Shown one piece after another: positions 46,339-63,849 of a DNA stretch of 64,000 bases. Each line of letters starts with the position of its first letter. Position 1 is the stretch's first letter. Origin of the DNA: Microcella alkalica (lineage in GTDB: Bacteria; Actinomycetota; Actinomycetes; Actinomycetales; Microbacteriaceae); contig NZ_JABUKC010000001.1 in the NCBI RefSeq assembly GCF_014595885.1, positions 864,815 through 928,814 on the forward strand, in the 5' to 3' direction. The notes beneath the pieces were generated by a model, which worked only from the letters and a program-made list of their open reading frames with translations, was not told the DNA's origin and made no database searches. The position numbers were made by a program, and so were the translations under genes.

Positions 46339-46459
46339 GCGGGTTCGGTCCGCGTTCGTGCCGTTTACCGTGTCGTCGTGCCACCAGTGCTGATGCGCTC
46401 GCCGCTCGTCGTGCGCGCTCCGGCGCTGGGGCCGTTCCGAGCCCGAAAGGACGACGCTG

Positions 46460-47200
46460 GTGCCTGAACCGCTGGTCGCGATCGAACACGTCAACAAGCA
46501 CTACGGCGAGCTGCACGTGTTGCGCGACATCTCCACGACGGTCGAGAAGGGCCAGGTGGTGGTCGTCATCGGCCCCTCCGGCTCGGGCAAGTCGACATTC
46601 TGCCGCGCGATCAACCGTCTCGAGACGATCGATTCCGGTGAGATCCGCATCGACGGCACGCCGCTGCCCGCGGAGGGCGCCGAGCTCGCGGCCCTCCGCG
46701 CCGACGTCGGCATGGTGTTCCAGTCGTTCAACCTCTTCGCGCACAAGACGGTGCTCGAGAACGTCACGCTCGCGCCGATGCGCGTGCGCGGTGTCAGCAA
46801 GGCCGAGGCCGAGCAGCGCGCGATGCAGCTGCTCGAGCGCGTCGGCGTCGCCAACCAGGCCCACAAGATGCCCGCGCAGCTGTCGGGCGGCCAGCAGCAG
46901 CGCGTCGCGATCGCCCGCGCCCTGGCGATGGAGCCCAAGCTCATGCTGCTCGACGAGCCGACGAGCGCGCTCGACCCGGAGATGATCAACGAGGTCCTCG
47001 ACGTCATGGTCCAGCTCGCGAAGGACGGCATGACGATGATCGTCGTCACCCACGAGATGGGCTTCGCACGCCGCGCCGCCGACCGCGTCCTCTTCATGGC
47101 CGACGGCCAGATCCTCGAGGATGCCCCGCCCGCGTCGTTCTTCGACGCCCCGAAGACCGACCGCGCCAAGGACTTCCTCTCGAAGATCCTCAGTCACTGA
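46460..47200 (+). CDS. gluA: Amino-acid ABC transporter ATP-binding protein (GluA/GlnQ type)
   Basis: This is a 246-residue ABC ATPase with Walker A GPSGSGKST, Q-loop VFQSFNLFAHKTVLENV, signature LSGGQQQRVAIARAL, Walker B LMLLDEPTSALD and H-loop VTHEMGF. The polar-amino-acid uptake subfamily is indicated by the sequence and by the neighbours: a GluB-like binding protein and two permeases. The GTG at 46460 has AAAGGACGACG upstream. Substrate is most likely glutamate or a related amino acid, by family. Confidence 0.92.
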   Translation: MPEPLVAIEHVNKHYGELHVLRDISTTVEKGQVVVVIGPSGSGKSTFCRAINRLETIDSGEIRIDGTPLPAEGAELAALRADVGMVFQSFNLFAHKTVLENVTLAPMRVRGVSKAEAEQRAMQLLERVGVANQAHKMPAQLSGGQQQRVAIARALAMEPKLMLLDEPTSALDPEMINEVLDVMVQLAKDGMTMIVVTHEMGFARRAADRVLFMADGQILEDAPPASFFDAPKTDRAKDFLSKILSH

Positions 47201-47252
47201 GCGCCGTCCGCCGAACCCGCACCATCCGCAACCGACACCGAGGGAGCAGCAC

Positions 47253-48185
47253 ATGCGCATCACACGGAAGAGCACGATCCTCAGCGCGGCGGGCGCCGCG
47301 CTCCTGCTGGGGCTCACCGCCTGCGGCCCGGCCGGCAGCGCCGGTCCTGGCGGCGTGGACGAGCCCGAGGAGAGCGGCGAGGCCGCGACCGGCAACGGTC
47401 CGTACAGCCTCGAGATCGCCGAGAACCCGGAGTTCGAGGAGGGCACGACGATGGCCGAGCTCGCCGAGGCGGGCACGATCCGGGTCGGCACCAAGTTCGA
47501 CCAGCCGCTGTTCGGTCTCGTCGGTCCTGACGGGGTGCCGGTGGGCTTCGATGTCGCGATCGCGGCGCTCGTCGCCGCCGAGCTGGGCATCCCGTTCGAG
47601 GACATCGAGTGGACGGAGGCCCAGTCGGCCGTCCGCGAGTCGTTCCTGGAGAGCGACCAGGTCGACATCGTCGTGGCGACCTACACGATCAACGACGCAC
47701 GCAAGGAGCGCATCGACTTCGCCGGCCCGTACTTCCTGGCCGGCCAGGACATCCTCGTCGCCGCCGGCAACCCCGAGGGCATTACGGGCCCGGAGGACCT
47801 CGAGGGCCAGCCCGTCTGCTCGGTGAGCGGTTCGACGCCTGCCGCCACCATCGCCGACGAGTACGGTGCAGAGGTCTTCGCGGCCGGCGCCTACAGCGAC
47901 TGCCTCGACCCGCTGCGCAACGGCCAGGTCGTCGCCGTGACGACCGACAACGTCATCCTTTCGGGCTTCGTCGACCAGAACCCCGGCGAGTTCGAGCTGC
48001 TCGGCGAGACCTTCACCGAGGAGCCCTACGGCATCGGCCTGCCCAAGGGCGACGACGCGTTCCGCGACTTCATCAACGACGTGCTCGAGGAGGCCTTCGA
48101 GGACGGCACGTGGGAGCGCCTCTTCAGCGAGACCGCGGGCACCGTCATCGACACGCCCGAGCCGCCGAGCGTCGACCGCTACTAG
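47253..48185 (+). CDS. gluB: Amino-acid ABC transporter substrate-binding lipoprotein (GluB type)
   Basis: The 310-residue product has a signal peptide with lipobox LTAC and an acidic linker before a family 3 binding-protein domain: [61 protein letters not shown]. Two cysteines (PVCSVSGST and YSDCLDPL) match the disulfide of GluB proteins. It is the ligand-binding part of the adjacent importer. GGGAGCAGC lies before the ATG. A very stable hairpin follows the gene and probably keeps its mRNA level above that of the permeases. Confidence 0.93.
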   Translation: MRITRKSTILSAAGAALLLGLTACGPAGSAGPGGVDEPEESGEAATGNGPYSLEIAENPEFEEGTTMAELAEAGTIRVGTKFDQPLFGLVGPDGVPVGFDVAIAALVAAELGIPFEDIEWTEAQSAVRESFLESDQVDIVVATYTINDARKERIDFAGPYFLAGQDILVAAGNPEGITGPEDLEGQPVCSVSGSTPAATIADEYGAEVFAAGAYSDCLDPLRNGQVVAVTTDNVILSGFVDQNPGEFELLGETFTEEPYGIGLPKGDDAFRDFINDVLEEAFEDGTWERLFSETAGTVIDTPEPPSVDRY

Positions 48186-48202
48186 GCGGTTGCCGAAACC
48201 CG

Positions 48203-48232
48203 GGTGCGGGGCGGCCCCGGCCGCCCCGCACC
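48203..48232 (+). terminator. Intercistronic GC hairpin between gluB and gluC
   Basis: A perfect inverted repeat pairs 48203-48216 with 48219-48232 (in practice 13 bp with a 4-base loop). It starts 18 bases after the gluB stop and ends 26 bases before gluC, which has its own AGGAGA. Such hairpins in ABC operons act as partial terminators or 3' mRNA stabilisers that favour the binding protein. Confidence 0.7.
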
Positions 48233-48258
48233 ATCCCCCTTCCTGACAGGAGACTCGC

Positions 48259-48902
48259 GTGCAGTTCCTCATCGAGAGCGGCGACGTGCTGCTCGAGGGC
48301 TTCCTCGGCACACTCCGCATGCTCGCGCTCACCTTCGTGCTCGCCGTGCCGCTCGGCATCGTGCTGGCCGGCATGCGCATCTCGCCCGTGCCGAGCCTGC
48401 GCTGGGTCGCGGCCGGCTTCACCGAACTGCTGCGCAACACCCCGCTGACGCTCGTCTTCTTCCTCCTGGTCTTCGTTGTGCCGCGGCTCGGCGTCGTCGT
48501 CGACTTCCAGGTGAGCGCGATCGTCGCGCTCACGCTCTACACGGCACCCTTCTACGCCGAGGCGATCCGCTCCGGCATCAACTCGGTGCCGGTGGGTCAG
48601 GCCGAAGCGGCCCGATCGCTCGGCATGACCTTCACGCAGACCGCGCGATTCGTCGTACTGCCCCAGGCCGTGCGGTCGGTCATCCCGCCGCTCATCAACG
48701 TCACGATCGCGCTGACCAAGAACACCTCGGTCGCCGGCGGGTTCTTCATCGTCGAGCTCTTCGCCTCCAGCCGCACCCTCGCGAACGCCTACGCCGACCA
48801 GACCATCGCGATCTTCCTGGCCGTGGCGCTCTGCTACCTCGCCGTGACGATCCCGCTCGGTCGCATCGCCGACCGGCTCGAAAAGAAGGTGGCGGTGCTC
48901 CG

Positions 48903-48906
<4 letters not shown>
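48259..48906 (+). CDS. gluC: Amino-acid ABC transporter permease (GluC type)
   Basis: This is a 215-residue integral membrane protein with about five helices. The N-terminal GFLGTLRMLALTFVLAVPLGI and FTELLRNTPLTLVFFLL are typical of His/Glu-type permeases, and the EAA loop that touches the ATPase is EAARSLGMTFTQTARFVVLPQAVR. The GTG at 48259 has AGGAGACTCGC upstream. The stop overlaps the ATG of the second permease (ATGA), as expected for subunits made in equal amounts. Confidence 0.92.
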
Positions 48907-50903
<1,997 letters not shown>

Positions 50904-50904
<1 letters not shown>

Positions 50905-53414
50905 TGCGCATCCCGCTCTCCTGGCTCCGCGAGTGGGTCGACGTGCCCGCGACCGGCGACGCGACGGCCGACGCCGACCACGTCCACGCCGCCCTCGTCA
51001 AGGTCGGGCTCGAGGAGGAGGGCGTCCACGGCGGCGCCCTGACCGGCCCGATCGTCGTCGGCGAGGTGCTCGACTTCGTGGAAGAGCCGCAGTCGAACGG
51101 CAAGACCATCCGCTGGTGCCAGGTGCGCACAGGTACGACCGCCGACGGCGAGCCCGAGGTGCGCGGCATCGTCTGCGGCGCGCGCAACTTCATGATCGGG
51201 GACCTCGTCGTGGTGACGCTGCCCGGTGCGGTGCTGCCCGGCCCGTTCCCGATCGCGGCGCGCAAGACCTACGGGCACGTCTCCGACGGCATGATCGCCT
51301 CGGCGCGCGAGCTCGGGCTCGGCGACGAGCACGACGGCATCCTGCGCCTCGCGACGCTCGGCATCGAGGCGGAGCCCGGCACCGACGCGATCGCCCTCCT
51401 GGGGCTGGATGACCTGGCCGTCGAGGTGAACGTCACGCCCGACCGCGGGTACACGCTCTCGATCCGCGGCATCGCCCGCGAGTACTCCCACTCGACCGGC
51501 GCGGGCTTCCGCGACCCGGCGAAGGCGCTCGAGGTGGGGGAGGGCGCCGGCTTCAGCGTCATCGTCGACGACCGTGCGCCCATCCGCGGCCGCCGCGGCT
51601 GCGACGTGTTCGTCACGCGCGTCGTGCGCGGCATCGACGCGACCCGGCCCACGCCGCGCTGGATGGTGCAGCGCCTGCAGCTGGCGGGCATCCGCTCGAT
51701 CTCGCTGCCGGTCGACATCACCAACTACGTCATGCTCGAGCTCGGCCAGCCGATCCACGCCTACGACCTGCAGCGCCTGCAGGGCGGCATCACGGTGCGC
51801 CGCGCCCTGCCGGGGGAGACGCTCACGACGCTCGACGACCAGACCCGCACGCTCGACGCGGAGGATCTGCTCATCACCGACGAGTCGGGCCCCATCGGCA
51901 TCGCGGGCGTCATGGGCGGTGCGAGCTCCGAGGTGCACGACGGCACGACCGACGTGCTCATCGAGGCGGCGACCTTCGACCCCGTGTCGATCGCGCGCTC
52001 GGCACGCCGCCACAAGCTGCCCAGCGAGGCCTCCAAGCGCTTCGCGCGCGGCGTCGACCCGCTCGTCGCCGCCCCCGCGGCCCAGCGCGTCGTCGACCTG
52101 CTCGTCGAGCTCGCCGGTGGCACCGTCGACGCGCTGGGCTCGGAGTGGATCGAGGCCAAGCGCCCCGAGTCGATCGCGCTCGCCGAGGGATACGTCGACC
52201 GCCTCATCGGCGTCGACTACTCGCTCGACGAGGTCACCGACTCGCTCACCGCGATCGGCTGCAGGCTCAAGCCCGAGGGTGAGGGCTGGCTCGTTGAGCC
52301 GCCCAGCTGGCGCCCCGACCTCGTCGACGCGCCCTCGCTCGCCGAGGAGGTCGCCCGCATCGTCGGCTACGACCGCATCCCCTCCGAGCTGCCCGTCGCC
52401 CCGCCCGGTCGCGGCCTCACGCGCGCCCAGCGGGTGCGCCGAGGCGTCGGCGCGGCGCTCGCCGCCGCCGGCCTCACCGAGGTGCTCGCCTACCCGTTCG
52501 TGCGCTCGGCCGACAACGCCCTCATGGGCGGCGACGACGTTGCCCAGACGCGCGTCGCGAACGCCCTCGACGCCGAGCAGGCGATGCTGCGCGTCAGCCT
52601 GCTGCCCGGCCTCGCCGCGATCGCCCACCGCAACCGCTCGCGCGGCCTGACCGACCTCGCCCTGTTCGAGATCGGCCACGTCGTCCTGCCCGAGCAGGGG
52701 CGCACCTACGGCGTCGACGCGGTGCCGTTCGGCGCGGCGCGGCCGAGCGAGGCGGCGCTCGACGAGCTCGAGCGGAGCATCCCGCACCAGCCCTGGTACG
52801 TCGGCGCGCTGTTCGTCGGCGATCGGCGCGGCCGCGGCATCGGCCAGGCGGCCGAGGAGTCGGGCATCGCCGACGCCCTCGACGCCGCCCACGTCGTGGC
52901 GAGCGTCGCCGGCGTGACACTGCGCGTCGAGACGGGGCAGCACCCGGCGCTGCACCCGGGCCGCACCGCCGCTCTCTACGTCGGCGACGAGCCGGTCGGG
53001 GTCGCGGGCGAGCTGCTGCCTGCGGTCGCGGAGGAGCGCGACCTGCCGCGCCGCGTGGGCGTGCTCGAGCTCGATCTCGACCGGCTCGTCGCGCTCGGCT
53101 CGGGCGAGGTCGCCGCGCGCGAGCTCGCGACCTTCCCCGCCGCGACGCAGGATCTCTCGCTCGTCGTGCCCGTCGAGGTGCCGGCCGGTGCCGTGCGCGA
53201 GGCGGTCGTCGAGGGTGCCGGGCCGCTGCTCGAGCACGCCGAGCTCGTCGACGACTACCGCGGTCAGGGCCTCGAGCCCGGCACGAAGTCGCTCACGCTC
53301 GCGCTGCGCTTCCGGGCCGCCGACCGCACGCTCACGGCCGCCGAGGCGACCGAGGCCAAGAACGCGGGCCTCGCCGTCGCCGCCGAGCGCTTCGGCGCGA
53401 CGCTGCGCGCCTGA
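50904..53414 (+). CDS. pheT: Phenylalanine-tRNA ligase beta subunit
   Basis: The 836-residue product contains all PheT domains: the tRNA-binding OB fold (PIVVGEVLDFVEEPQSNGKTIRWCQV), B3/B4 editing region (VDITNYVMLELGQPIHAYD), B5 domain, an inactive class II core, and a C-terminal ferredoxin-like anticodon-binding domain ending in TAAEATEAKNAGLAVAAERFG. The length is normal. The ATG overlaps the pheS stop (TGATG). argC follows 78 bases downstream with its own promoter. Confidence 0.97.
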
Positions 53415-53492
53415 GGCGACGGATGCTCGGCGCGCGAACCCGCGCCGGTGCAGCGGTCAGCGCCCCCGTCGGCGGGCTCCTAAGCTAGAGCA

Positions 53493-54539
53493 ATGCCGTA
53501 TTCCGTTGCGGTCGCCGGCGCGAGCGGCTACGCCGGCGGCGAGGCCCTGCGTCTGCTCTCCGCCCACCCCGAGCTCGAGGTGCGCACGGTGACGGCGCAC
53601 TCGAACGTCGGCCAGCGCATGCTCGACGTGCACCCGCACCTACGCTCGCTCGCTCATCTCGACTTCGTCGAGACGATGCCCGAGGCGCTCGCCGGGCACG
53701 ACGTCGTCGTGCTCGCGCTGCCGCACGGCGCCTCCGGCGCGCTCGCGGCGAGCCTGCCGGAGGACGTCGTCGTGCTCGACCTCGGCGCCGACCACCGCCT
53801 GACCGACGAGCGCGACTGGGCCCGCTTCTACGGCGGCGAGTGGCACGGCTCGTGGGCCTACGGTCTGCCCGAGCTGCTGCACCGCGGCAGCGGCCGCCAG
53901 CGTGATGCCCTCGCGGGCGCGCGCCGCATCGCCGTGCCCGGGTGCAATGTGACTGCGGTCTCGCTCGCGCTCGCTCCGGGCATCCGCGCCGGGGTCATCG
54001 AGTCGGGCGACCTGACGGCGGCCCTCGCGGTCGGCCCGAGCGGCGCAGGGCGCTCGCTGAAGACCGAGCTGCTCGCGAGCGAGCTGCTGGGCTCGGCCTC
54101 GCCGTACGCCGTGGGCGGCGTGCACCGGCACATCCCGGAGATCCTGCAGAACCTGCGGGCGGCGGGCGCCGAGCAGCCGACGATCTCGTTCACGCCCGTG
54201 CTCGTGCCGATGAGCCGCGGCATCCTCGCGACGGTCACCGCTCGTCTCGTGCCCGGCACTGCCGAGTCGACCGTGCGCGACGCCTGGGTCGACGCCTACG
54301 CCGCCGAGCCGTTCGTGCACGTGCTGCCGGAGGGCCGCTTCCCGAAGACCGCCGACGTCGTCGGCGCGAACACGGCCCTGCTCGGCCTCGCGGTCGACGC
54401 CGACGCCGGCCGCGTCGTCGTCGTCGCCGCGATCGACAACCTCGTCAAGGGCACGGCCGGTGCCGCCGTGCAGTCGCTCAACCTCGCGCTCGGCCTGCCC
54501 GAGACGCTCGGCCTCATCGTGGACGGAGTCGCCCCGTGA
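53493..54539 (+). CDS. argC: N-acetyl-gamma-glutamyl-phosphate reductase
   Basis: ArgC reduces N-acetylglutamyl phosphate to the semialdehyde with NADPH. The 348-residue product starts [18 protein letters not shown] (Rossmann) and has the catalytic Cys in [16 protein letters not shown], with [14 protein letters not shown] further on. TAAGCT at 53481-53486 is six bases before the ATG, so the arginine operon message is leaderless. No ARG-box palindrome is evident in the short upstream gap. The stop overlaps argJ (GTGA). Confidence 0.96.
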   Translation: MPYSVAVAGASGYAGGEALRLLSAHPELEVRTVTAHSNVGQRMLDVHPHLRSLAHLDFVETMPEALAGHDVVVLALPHGASGALAASLPEDVVVLDLGADHRLTDERDWARFYGGEWHGSWAYGLPELLHRGSGRQRDALAGARRIAVPGCNVTAVSLALAPGIRAGVIESGDLTAALAVGPSGAGRSLKTELLASELLGSASPYAVGGVHRHIPEILQNLRAAGAEQPTISFTPVLVPMSRGILATVTARLVPGTAESTVRDAWVDAYAAEPFVHVLPEGRFPKTADVVGANTALLGLAVDADAGRVVVVAAIDNLVKGTAGAAVQSLNLALGLPETLGLIVDGVAP

Positions 54540-55687
54540 CCGTGACCGCCCCCGCCGGGTTCGACGCCGCCGGCGTCGCCTGCGGCCTGAAGTCGAGCGG
54601 CAACGCCGACCTCGCGCTCGTCGTCAACCGCGGGCCGCGCCGCGCCGCGGCCGCCGTCTTCACGAGCAACCGCGCGAAGGCCAACCCGATCCTGTGGTCG
54701 CAGCAGGTCATTGCCGACGGCGAGGTGAGCGCGATCGTGCTCAACTCCGGCGGCGCGAACTGCTTCACCGGTGCGCAGGGCTTCCAGACCACGCACGCGA
54801 CCGCCGAGGCCGTCGCCGAGGCGCTGCAGGTGAGCGCGGGCGACGTGCTCGTGTGCTCGACGGGCCTCATCGGCGAGCAGCTCGACCGCGCGAAGCTGCT
54901 GAGCGGTGTCGCCGCGGCCGCTGCCGAGCTCTCGCCGGAGGGCGGCGCCGATGCGGCCCGCGCCATCATGACCACCGACTCGGTGCCGAAGACGGTCGTC
55001 GTCGAGGGCGACGGGTATGTCATCGGCGGCATCGCGAAGGGCGCGGGGATGCTCGCGCCGGGGCTCGCGACCATGCTCGTCGTGCTGACCACCGACGCCG
55101 ACCTGCCGGCGGCCGAGCTCGACGCGGCGCTCCGCGCCGCCACTCGCGTCAGCTTCGACCGGCTCGACTCCGACGGCTGCATGTCGACCAACGACCAGGT
55201 GACGCTGCTGGCGAGCGGAGCATCCGGCGTCGTGCCCGACGTCACTGCCTTCACGGCGGCGCTCACCGAGGCGTGCATCGACCTCGCGCAGCAGCTGCAG
55301 GCCGACGCGGAGGGCGCGAGCCACGACATCCGCATCGAGGTCGTCGGCGCGGCGAGCGAGGAGGACGCGGTCGAGGTGGGCCGCGCCGTCGCCCGCAACA
55401 ACCTGTTCAAGGCCGCCGTGTTCGGCAACGACCCCAACTGGGGTCGCGTGCTCGCCGCGATCGGCACCACGAGCGCCGCCTTCGACCCGTACGACGTCGA
55501 CGTGACGATGAACGGCGTGCGCGTCTGCCACGCCGGCGGCCCCGACCGCCCGCGCGACGAGGTCGACCTCACCGGCCGCGCCGTGCACGTGCTCATCGAC
55601 CTGCGAGTGGGCGCGGCGACGGCGACGATCCTGACCAACGACCTCACGCACGACTACGTGCACGAGAACAGCGCCTACTCCAGCTGA
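54536..55687 (+). CDS. argJ: Bifunctional ornithine acetyltransferase/N-acetylglutamate synthase
   Basis: ArgJ recycles the acetyl group from acetylornithine to glutamate. The 383-residue precursor cleaves itself between Ala178 and Thr179 in [16 protein letters not shown]; Thr179 is the nucleophile of the beta chain. Other family motifs are [12 protein letters not shown] and [10 protein letters not shown]. The C-terminal [19 protein letters not shown] is typical. The GTG at 54536 overlaps the argC stop; a second in-frame GTG is six bases later. Whether it is mono- or bifunctional cannot be read directly, but argA is not seen in the window. Confidence 0.96.
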   Translation: MTVTAPAGFDAAGVACGLKSSGNADLALVVNRGPRRAAAAVFTSNRAKANPILWSQQVIADGEVSAIVLNSGGANCFTGAQGFQTTHATAEAVAEALQVSAGDVLVCSTGLIGEQLDRAKLLSGVAAAAAELSPEGGADAARAIMTTDSVPKTVVVEGDGYVIGGIAKGAGMLAPGLATMLVVLTTDADLPAAELDAALRAATRVSFDRLDSDGCMSTNDQVTLLASGASGVVPDVTAFTAALTEACIDLAQQLQADAEGASHDIRIEVVGAASEEDAVEVGRAVARNNLFKAAVFGNDPNWGRVLAAIGTTSAAFDPYDVDVTMNGVRVCHAGGPDRPRDEVDLTGRAVHVLIDLRVGAATATILTNDLTHDYVHENSAYSS

Positions 55688-55695
55688 GAGCGAGC

Positions 55696-60888
<5,193 letters not shown>

Positions 60889-60905
<17 letters not shown>

Positions 60906-61458
60906 GCGCGGCGCACGCTCCGGCCCACAGCAAGCTCGTGAGCGTGCCGATGATGAAGCGCTCGGTGGCGGCGCCGGCGTCGAGGTCGCGGAACCGGCCG
61001 AGACCCTTGATGGCGATGAGCGCGGCGAGCAGCTCCCAGCGGCCGATGAGCACGGCGGCGACGACGACGGTGCGCTCGAGGTAGCCGATCGTGGTGCCGC
61101 CGCGCAGCACCTCGCGGCCGGGCTCGTCGCCGACGAGGATGCCGCCGTGCTCGCCGACGGTCGCCCGCGCGCCGTGCGAGGCGGCGCGCAGCACGAGCGT
61201 CGCGGCCGGGCCGCCGCCGGCGATGGCGAGGGCGGCGAGGCCGAGCTGCGCGGCGAGGGCGAACCAGCCGGTCGGCGGCCCGTCGACGCCGACGGCGATC
61301 GCGAGGCCACCGGTGACGAGCACGCCGATGCCGACGGCGAGCAGGCGGGGTCGCGACTCGGTCGTCGCGAGCACGGCCAGCAGCACCGCGAGCCAGACAA
61401 TGCCGACGAGTCCCGCCCAGGCGAGCACGAGCGAGAGCAGCATCGGGTCGAACGTCAT
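60889..61458 (-). CDS. Multi-pass membrane protein paired with SatD
   Basis: This is a 189-residue protein with about five transmembrane helices (around residues 6-27, 33-50, 58-80, 117-140 and 165-187) and a soluble loop near 80-115. Near the end a cytoplasmic-looking AIKGLGRFRDLDAGAATERFIIGTLTS is the best conserved-looking part. Its ATG shares one base with the SatD stop, so both are made together. SatD-family genes often have such a membrane partner, but the function is unknown. Confidence 0.72.
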
Positions 61459-62126
61459 CAGGCGGGCTCCTCGGTCGTGTGGTCGTCGTCGGCGGATGCT
61501 CGCCCGCCGTCGCCCGCATCCCCTCCGTGCCGGCGGTCGAGGTCGGCGAGCAGGCGGGCCAGGGCTCCTCGCGCGTCGGCGTCGAGGCGCAGCCCGGCCG
61601 CCCTGGCGCGCTTGCTCGCCGCCTGCGGCGAGATGCCGATGCGCTCGGCGGCGTCGGCCTGGGTGTCGCCCTCCTCGAGGAGGTCGTGCAGCTCCCAGCC
61701 CTGCTCGCTCCATCGTGCCCGCTGGGTGAGCATGAGGTCGATGAGCGCCCCCAGATCAGCAGTGCGCTCGTCGTCGATCTCGGGGCCGCGCAGCGCGCAG
61801 CGGGTGGCGCGGCGCTCGGCGGCCTCGATCGCGCCGCGCGCGGCCACGAAGGCCGGCCCGCGCGCCTCGCGCACGCTGTCGGGCAGGGGAGTGCGAACCG
61901 GGCCGAGCCCGATGCCGACCCGCCAGTGCTCCTCGCGCAGCAGCTGCAGGGCGGCGTCGAGCGCGGTCGCGGCGTCGGCGGTGAGCAGCTGCAGCTCGTC
62001 GCCCGCGGTGCGCTCCGGGGGCAGCGCGAGCCGGTCGCCGTAGCGCTCCTGGAGCGCGGAGAGCGCGTCGGCGACGCGGTCGTCGTCATGGCGACTGTCG
62101 ATCTGATCGGCGATGATGACGAACAC
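61458..62126 (-). CDS. SatD family protein with C-terminal helix-turn-helix
   Basis: The 222-residue product begins VFVIIADQIDSRHDDDRVADALSAL and has PPERTAGDELQLLTADA and HWRVGIGLGPV, as in SatD proteins, which resemble a nucleotide-cyclase-like fold. A second part (about 150-200) contains a helix-turn-helix, DTQADAAERIGISPQAASKRAR. The combination suggests a regulator, but no ligand or target is known. The GTG at 62126 is chosen because GGAGGGAG lies upstream; TAGGCT on the minus strand (62161 to 62156) is its likely -10. Divergent from tyrS. Confidence 0.78.
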   Translation of the reverse strand: MFVIIADQIDSRHDDDRVADALSALQERYGDRLALPPERTAGDELQLLTADAATALDAALQLLREEHWRVGIGLGPVRTPLPDSVREARGPAFVAARGAIEAAERRATRCALRGPEIDDERTADLGALIDLMLTQRARWSEQGWELHDLLEEGDTQADAAERIGISPQAASKRARAAGLRLDADARGALARLLADLDRRHGGDAGDGGRASADDDHTTEEPA

Positions 62127-62263
62127 GCGGCGCTCCCTCCTCGTCGGCCCAATCAAGCCTACAGGGGTGATATCTAACCAGGCAACCCACGAGGGTTGAT
62201 CATGCCCCTGAGGGAGCGGAGGCGCTGACAGGTCGGGCCCGGCGCGCTCGGTAGGCTGGCCCG

Positions 62264-63574
62264 GTGACCGCCGCATCCGTGACCCTCACCGAGCCGCGCA
62301 ACGACGACACGTTCGCCGACGTCTGGGACGAGATCGTCTGGCGCGGCCTCGTGCACGTCTCCACCGACGCCGCCGAGCTCAAGCGACTGCTCGCGGGAGA
62401 GCCGATCACCTACTACTGCGGTTTCGACCCGACCGCGCCGAGCCTGCACCTCGGCAACCTCGTGCAGCTGCTGCTCATGCGCCGGCTGCAGCTCGCCGGC
62501 CACCGCCCCCTCGCGCTCGTCGGCGGGTCGACGGGCCTCATCGGCGACCCGCGGCCGACGAGCGAGCGTACGCTCAACGACCGCGAGACGGTCGCGGAGT
62601 GGGTGGGGTACCTGCAGCGCCAGGTGAGCCGGTTCCTCAGCGCCGACGGCCCGAACGGCGTCACGCTCGTCAACAACCTCGACTGGACGGCGCCGCTCAG
62701 CGCCATCGACTTCCTGCGCGAGATCGGCAAGCACTTCCGCGTCGGGACGATGCTGAAGAAGGATGCCGTCGCGGCGCGCCTGAACTCCGACGCCGGCATC
62801 TCGTACACCGAGTTCAGCTACCAGATCCTGCAGGGCTACGACTTCCTCGAGCTGCACCGGCAGCACGGCTGCGTGCTGCAGACCGGCGGCAGCGACCAGT
62901 GGGGCAACCTGACCAGCGGCACCGACCTCGTGCACAAGGCGGAGGGCACGAGCGTCCACGCGATCGGCACTCCGCTCATCACGAACAGCGACGGCACGAA
63001 GTTCGGCAAGAGCGAGGGCAACGCCATCTGGCTGGACGCCGCGATGTGCTCCCCTTACGCGATGTACCAGTTCTGGCTCAACACCGACGACGCCGACGTG
63101 ATCGATCGCCTGAAGGTGTTCACGTTCCTGTCGCGCGCCGAGATCGAGGAGTACGCCGCGAAGGTCGAGGCTGAGCCCTTCCGCCGCGAGGCGCAGAAGC
63201 GGCTCGCGCTCGAGGTCACCGGATTCGTGCACGGCGCCGATGCCGTGCAGGCGGCGATGGATGCCTCGGCGGCGCTCTTCGGCGGCGGCGACCTGCACGC
63301 CCTCGACGCACCGACTCTCGCCGCAGCGATCGCCGAGCTGCCGCACGCGGAGGTGACGGCCTCCACGACCGTCGCGCAGGCGCTCGTCGACACGGGTCTG
63401 TGCTCGAGCCTCAGCGAAGCGCGCCGCGCGATCGCGCAGGGCGGGGTCGCGGTCAACAACGAGAAGGTGCTGACGGACGACGAGACGCTCGAGGGCCGTG
63501 CGCTCGCCGGCGGAGCGGCGGTGCTGCGCCGCGGCAAGAAGACCCTCGCCGGGGTTCGTTTCCCCGCAGCGTGA
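62264..63574 (+). CDS. tyrS: Tyrosine-tRNA ligase
   Basis: TyrS is a class I synthetase that charges tRNA-Tyr. The 436-residue product has YYCGFDPTAPSLHLGNLV (HIGH-type motif HLGN), the tyrosine pocket GGSDQWGN, the KMSKS-type loop KFGKS and a C-terminal S4 RNA-binding domain (LCSSLSEARRAIAQGGVAVNNEKV). TAGGCT at 62252-62257 is six bases before the GTG at 62264 (leaderless). It lies upstream of an rRNA operon, a frequent neighbour in actinobacteria. Confidence 0.97.
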   Translation: MTAASVTLTEPRNDDTFADVWDEIVWRGLVHVSTDAAELKRLLAGEPITYYCGFDPTAPSLHLGNLVQLLLMRRLQLAGHRPLALVGGSTGLIGDPRPTSERTLNDRETVAEWVGYLQRQVSRFLSADGPNGVTLVNNLDWTAPLSAIDFLREIGKHFRVGTMLKKDAVAARLNSDAGISYTEFSYQILQGYDFLELHRQHGCVLQTGGSDQWGNLTSGTDLVHKAEGTSVHAIGTPLITNSDGTKFGKSEGNAIWLDAAMCSPYAMYQFWLNTDDADVIDRLKVFTFLSRAEIEEYAAKVEAEPFRREAQKRLALEVTGFVHGADAVQAAMDASAALFGGGDLHALDAPTLAAAIAELPHAEVTASTTVAQALVDTGLCSSLSEARRAIAQGGVAVNNEKVLTDDETLEGRALAGGAAVLRRGKKTLAGVRFPAA

Positions 63575-63728
63575 GCGCCACCGCGCGCGACACGCCCGGG
63601 ATCGAGCGCTGATTCGCTCCCGAACGCTCCCGGCCGTAGTGTTCTTACTCGTCACCCCACAGGTGCTGGAGCGCAGCAGAGCCTCCCGCCTCACGCGGTG
63701 ACAGCATCCCCCTCCAGATCCTCTCGAC

Positions 63729-63844
63729 TTGTCGTGAGCGGTTCGGCGGCGTAGGATGTCGATCCGGCCCTGATGGATCCGGTGCCTCTCTTCGCGGCTC
63801 CTCACAGAGCGCGAGTTGCACCGAGACGAGCGGCCGGATAAGTT
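63729..63844 (+). promoter_or_regulatory. Tandem promoters of an rRNA operon
   Basis: Two 17-spaced promoters are visible: TTGTCG (63729-63734) with TAGGAT (63752-63757), and TTGCAC (63816-63821) with TAAGTT (63839-63844). The region 63575-63728 between tyrS and the first promoter holds no ORF or hairpin that I can support. Tandem strong promoters are usual for rrn operons. Confidence 0.7.
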
Positions 63845-63849
63845 AGGAC

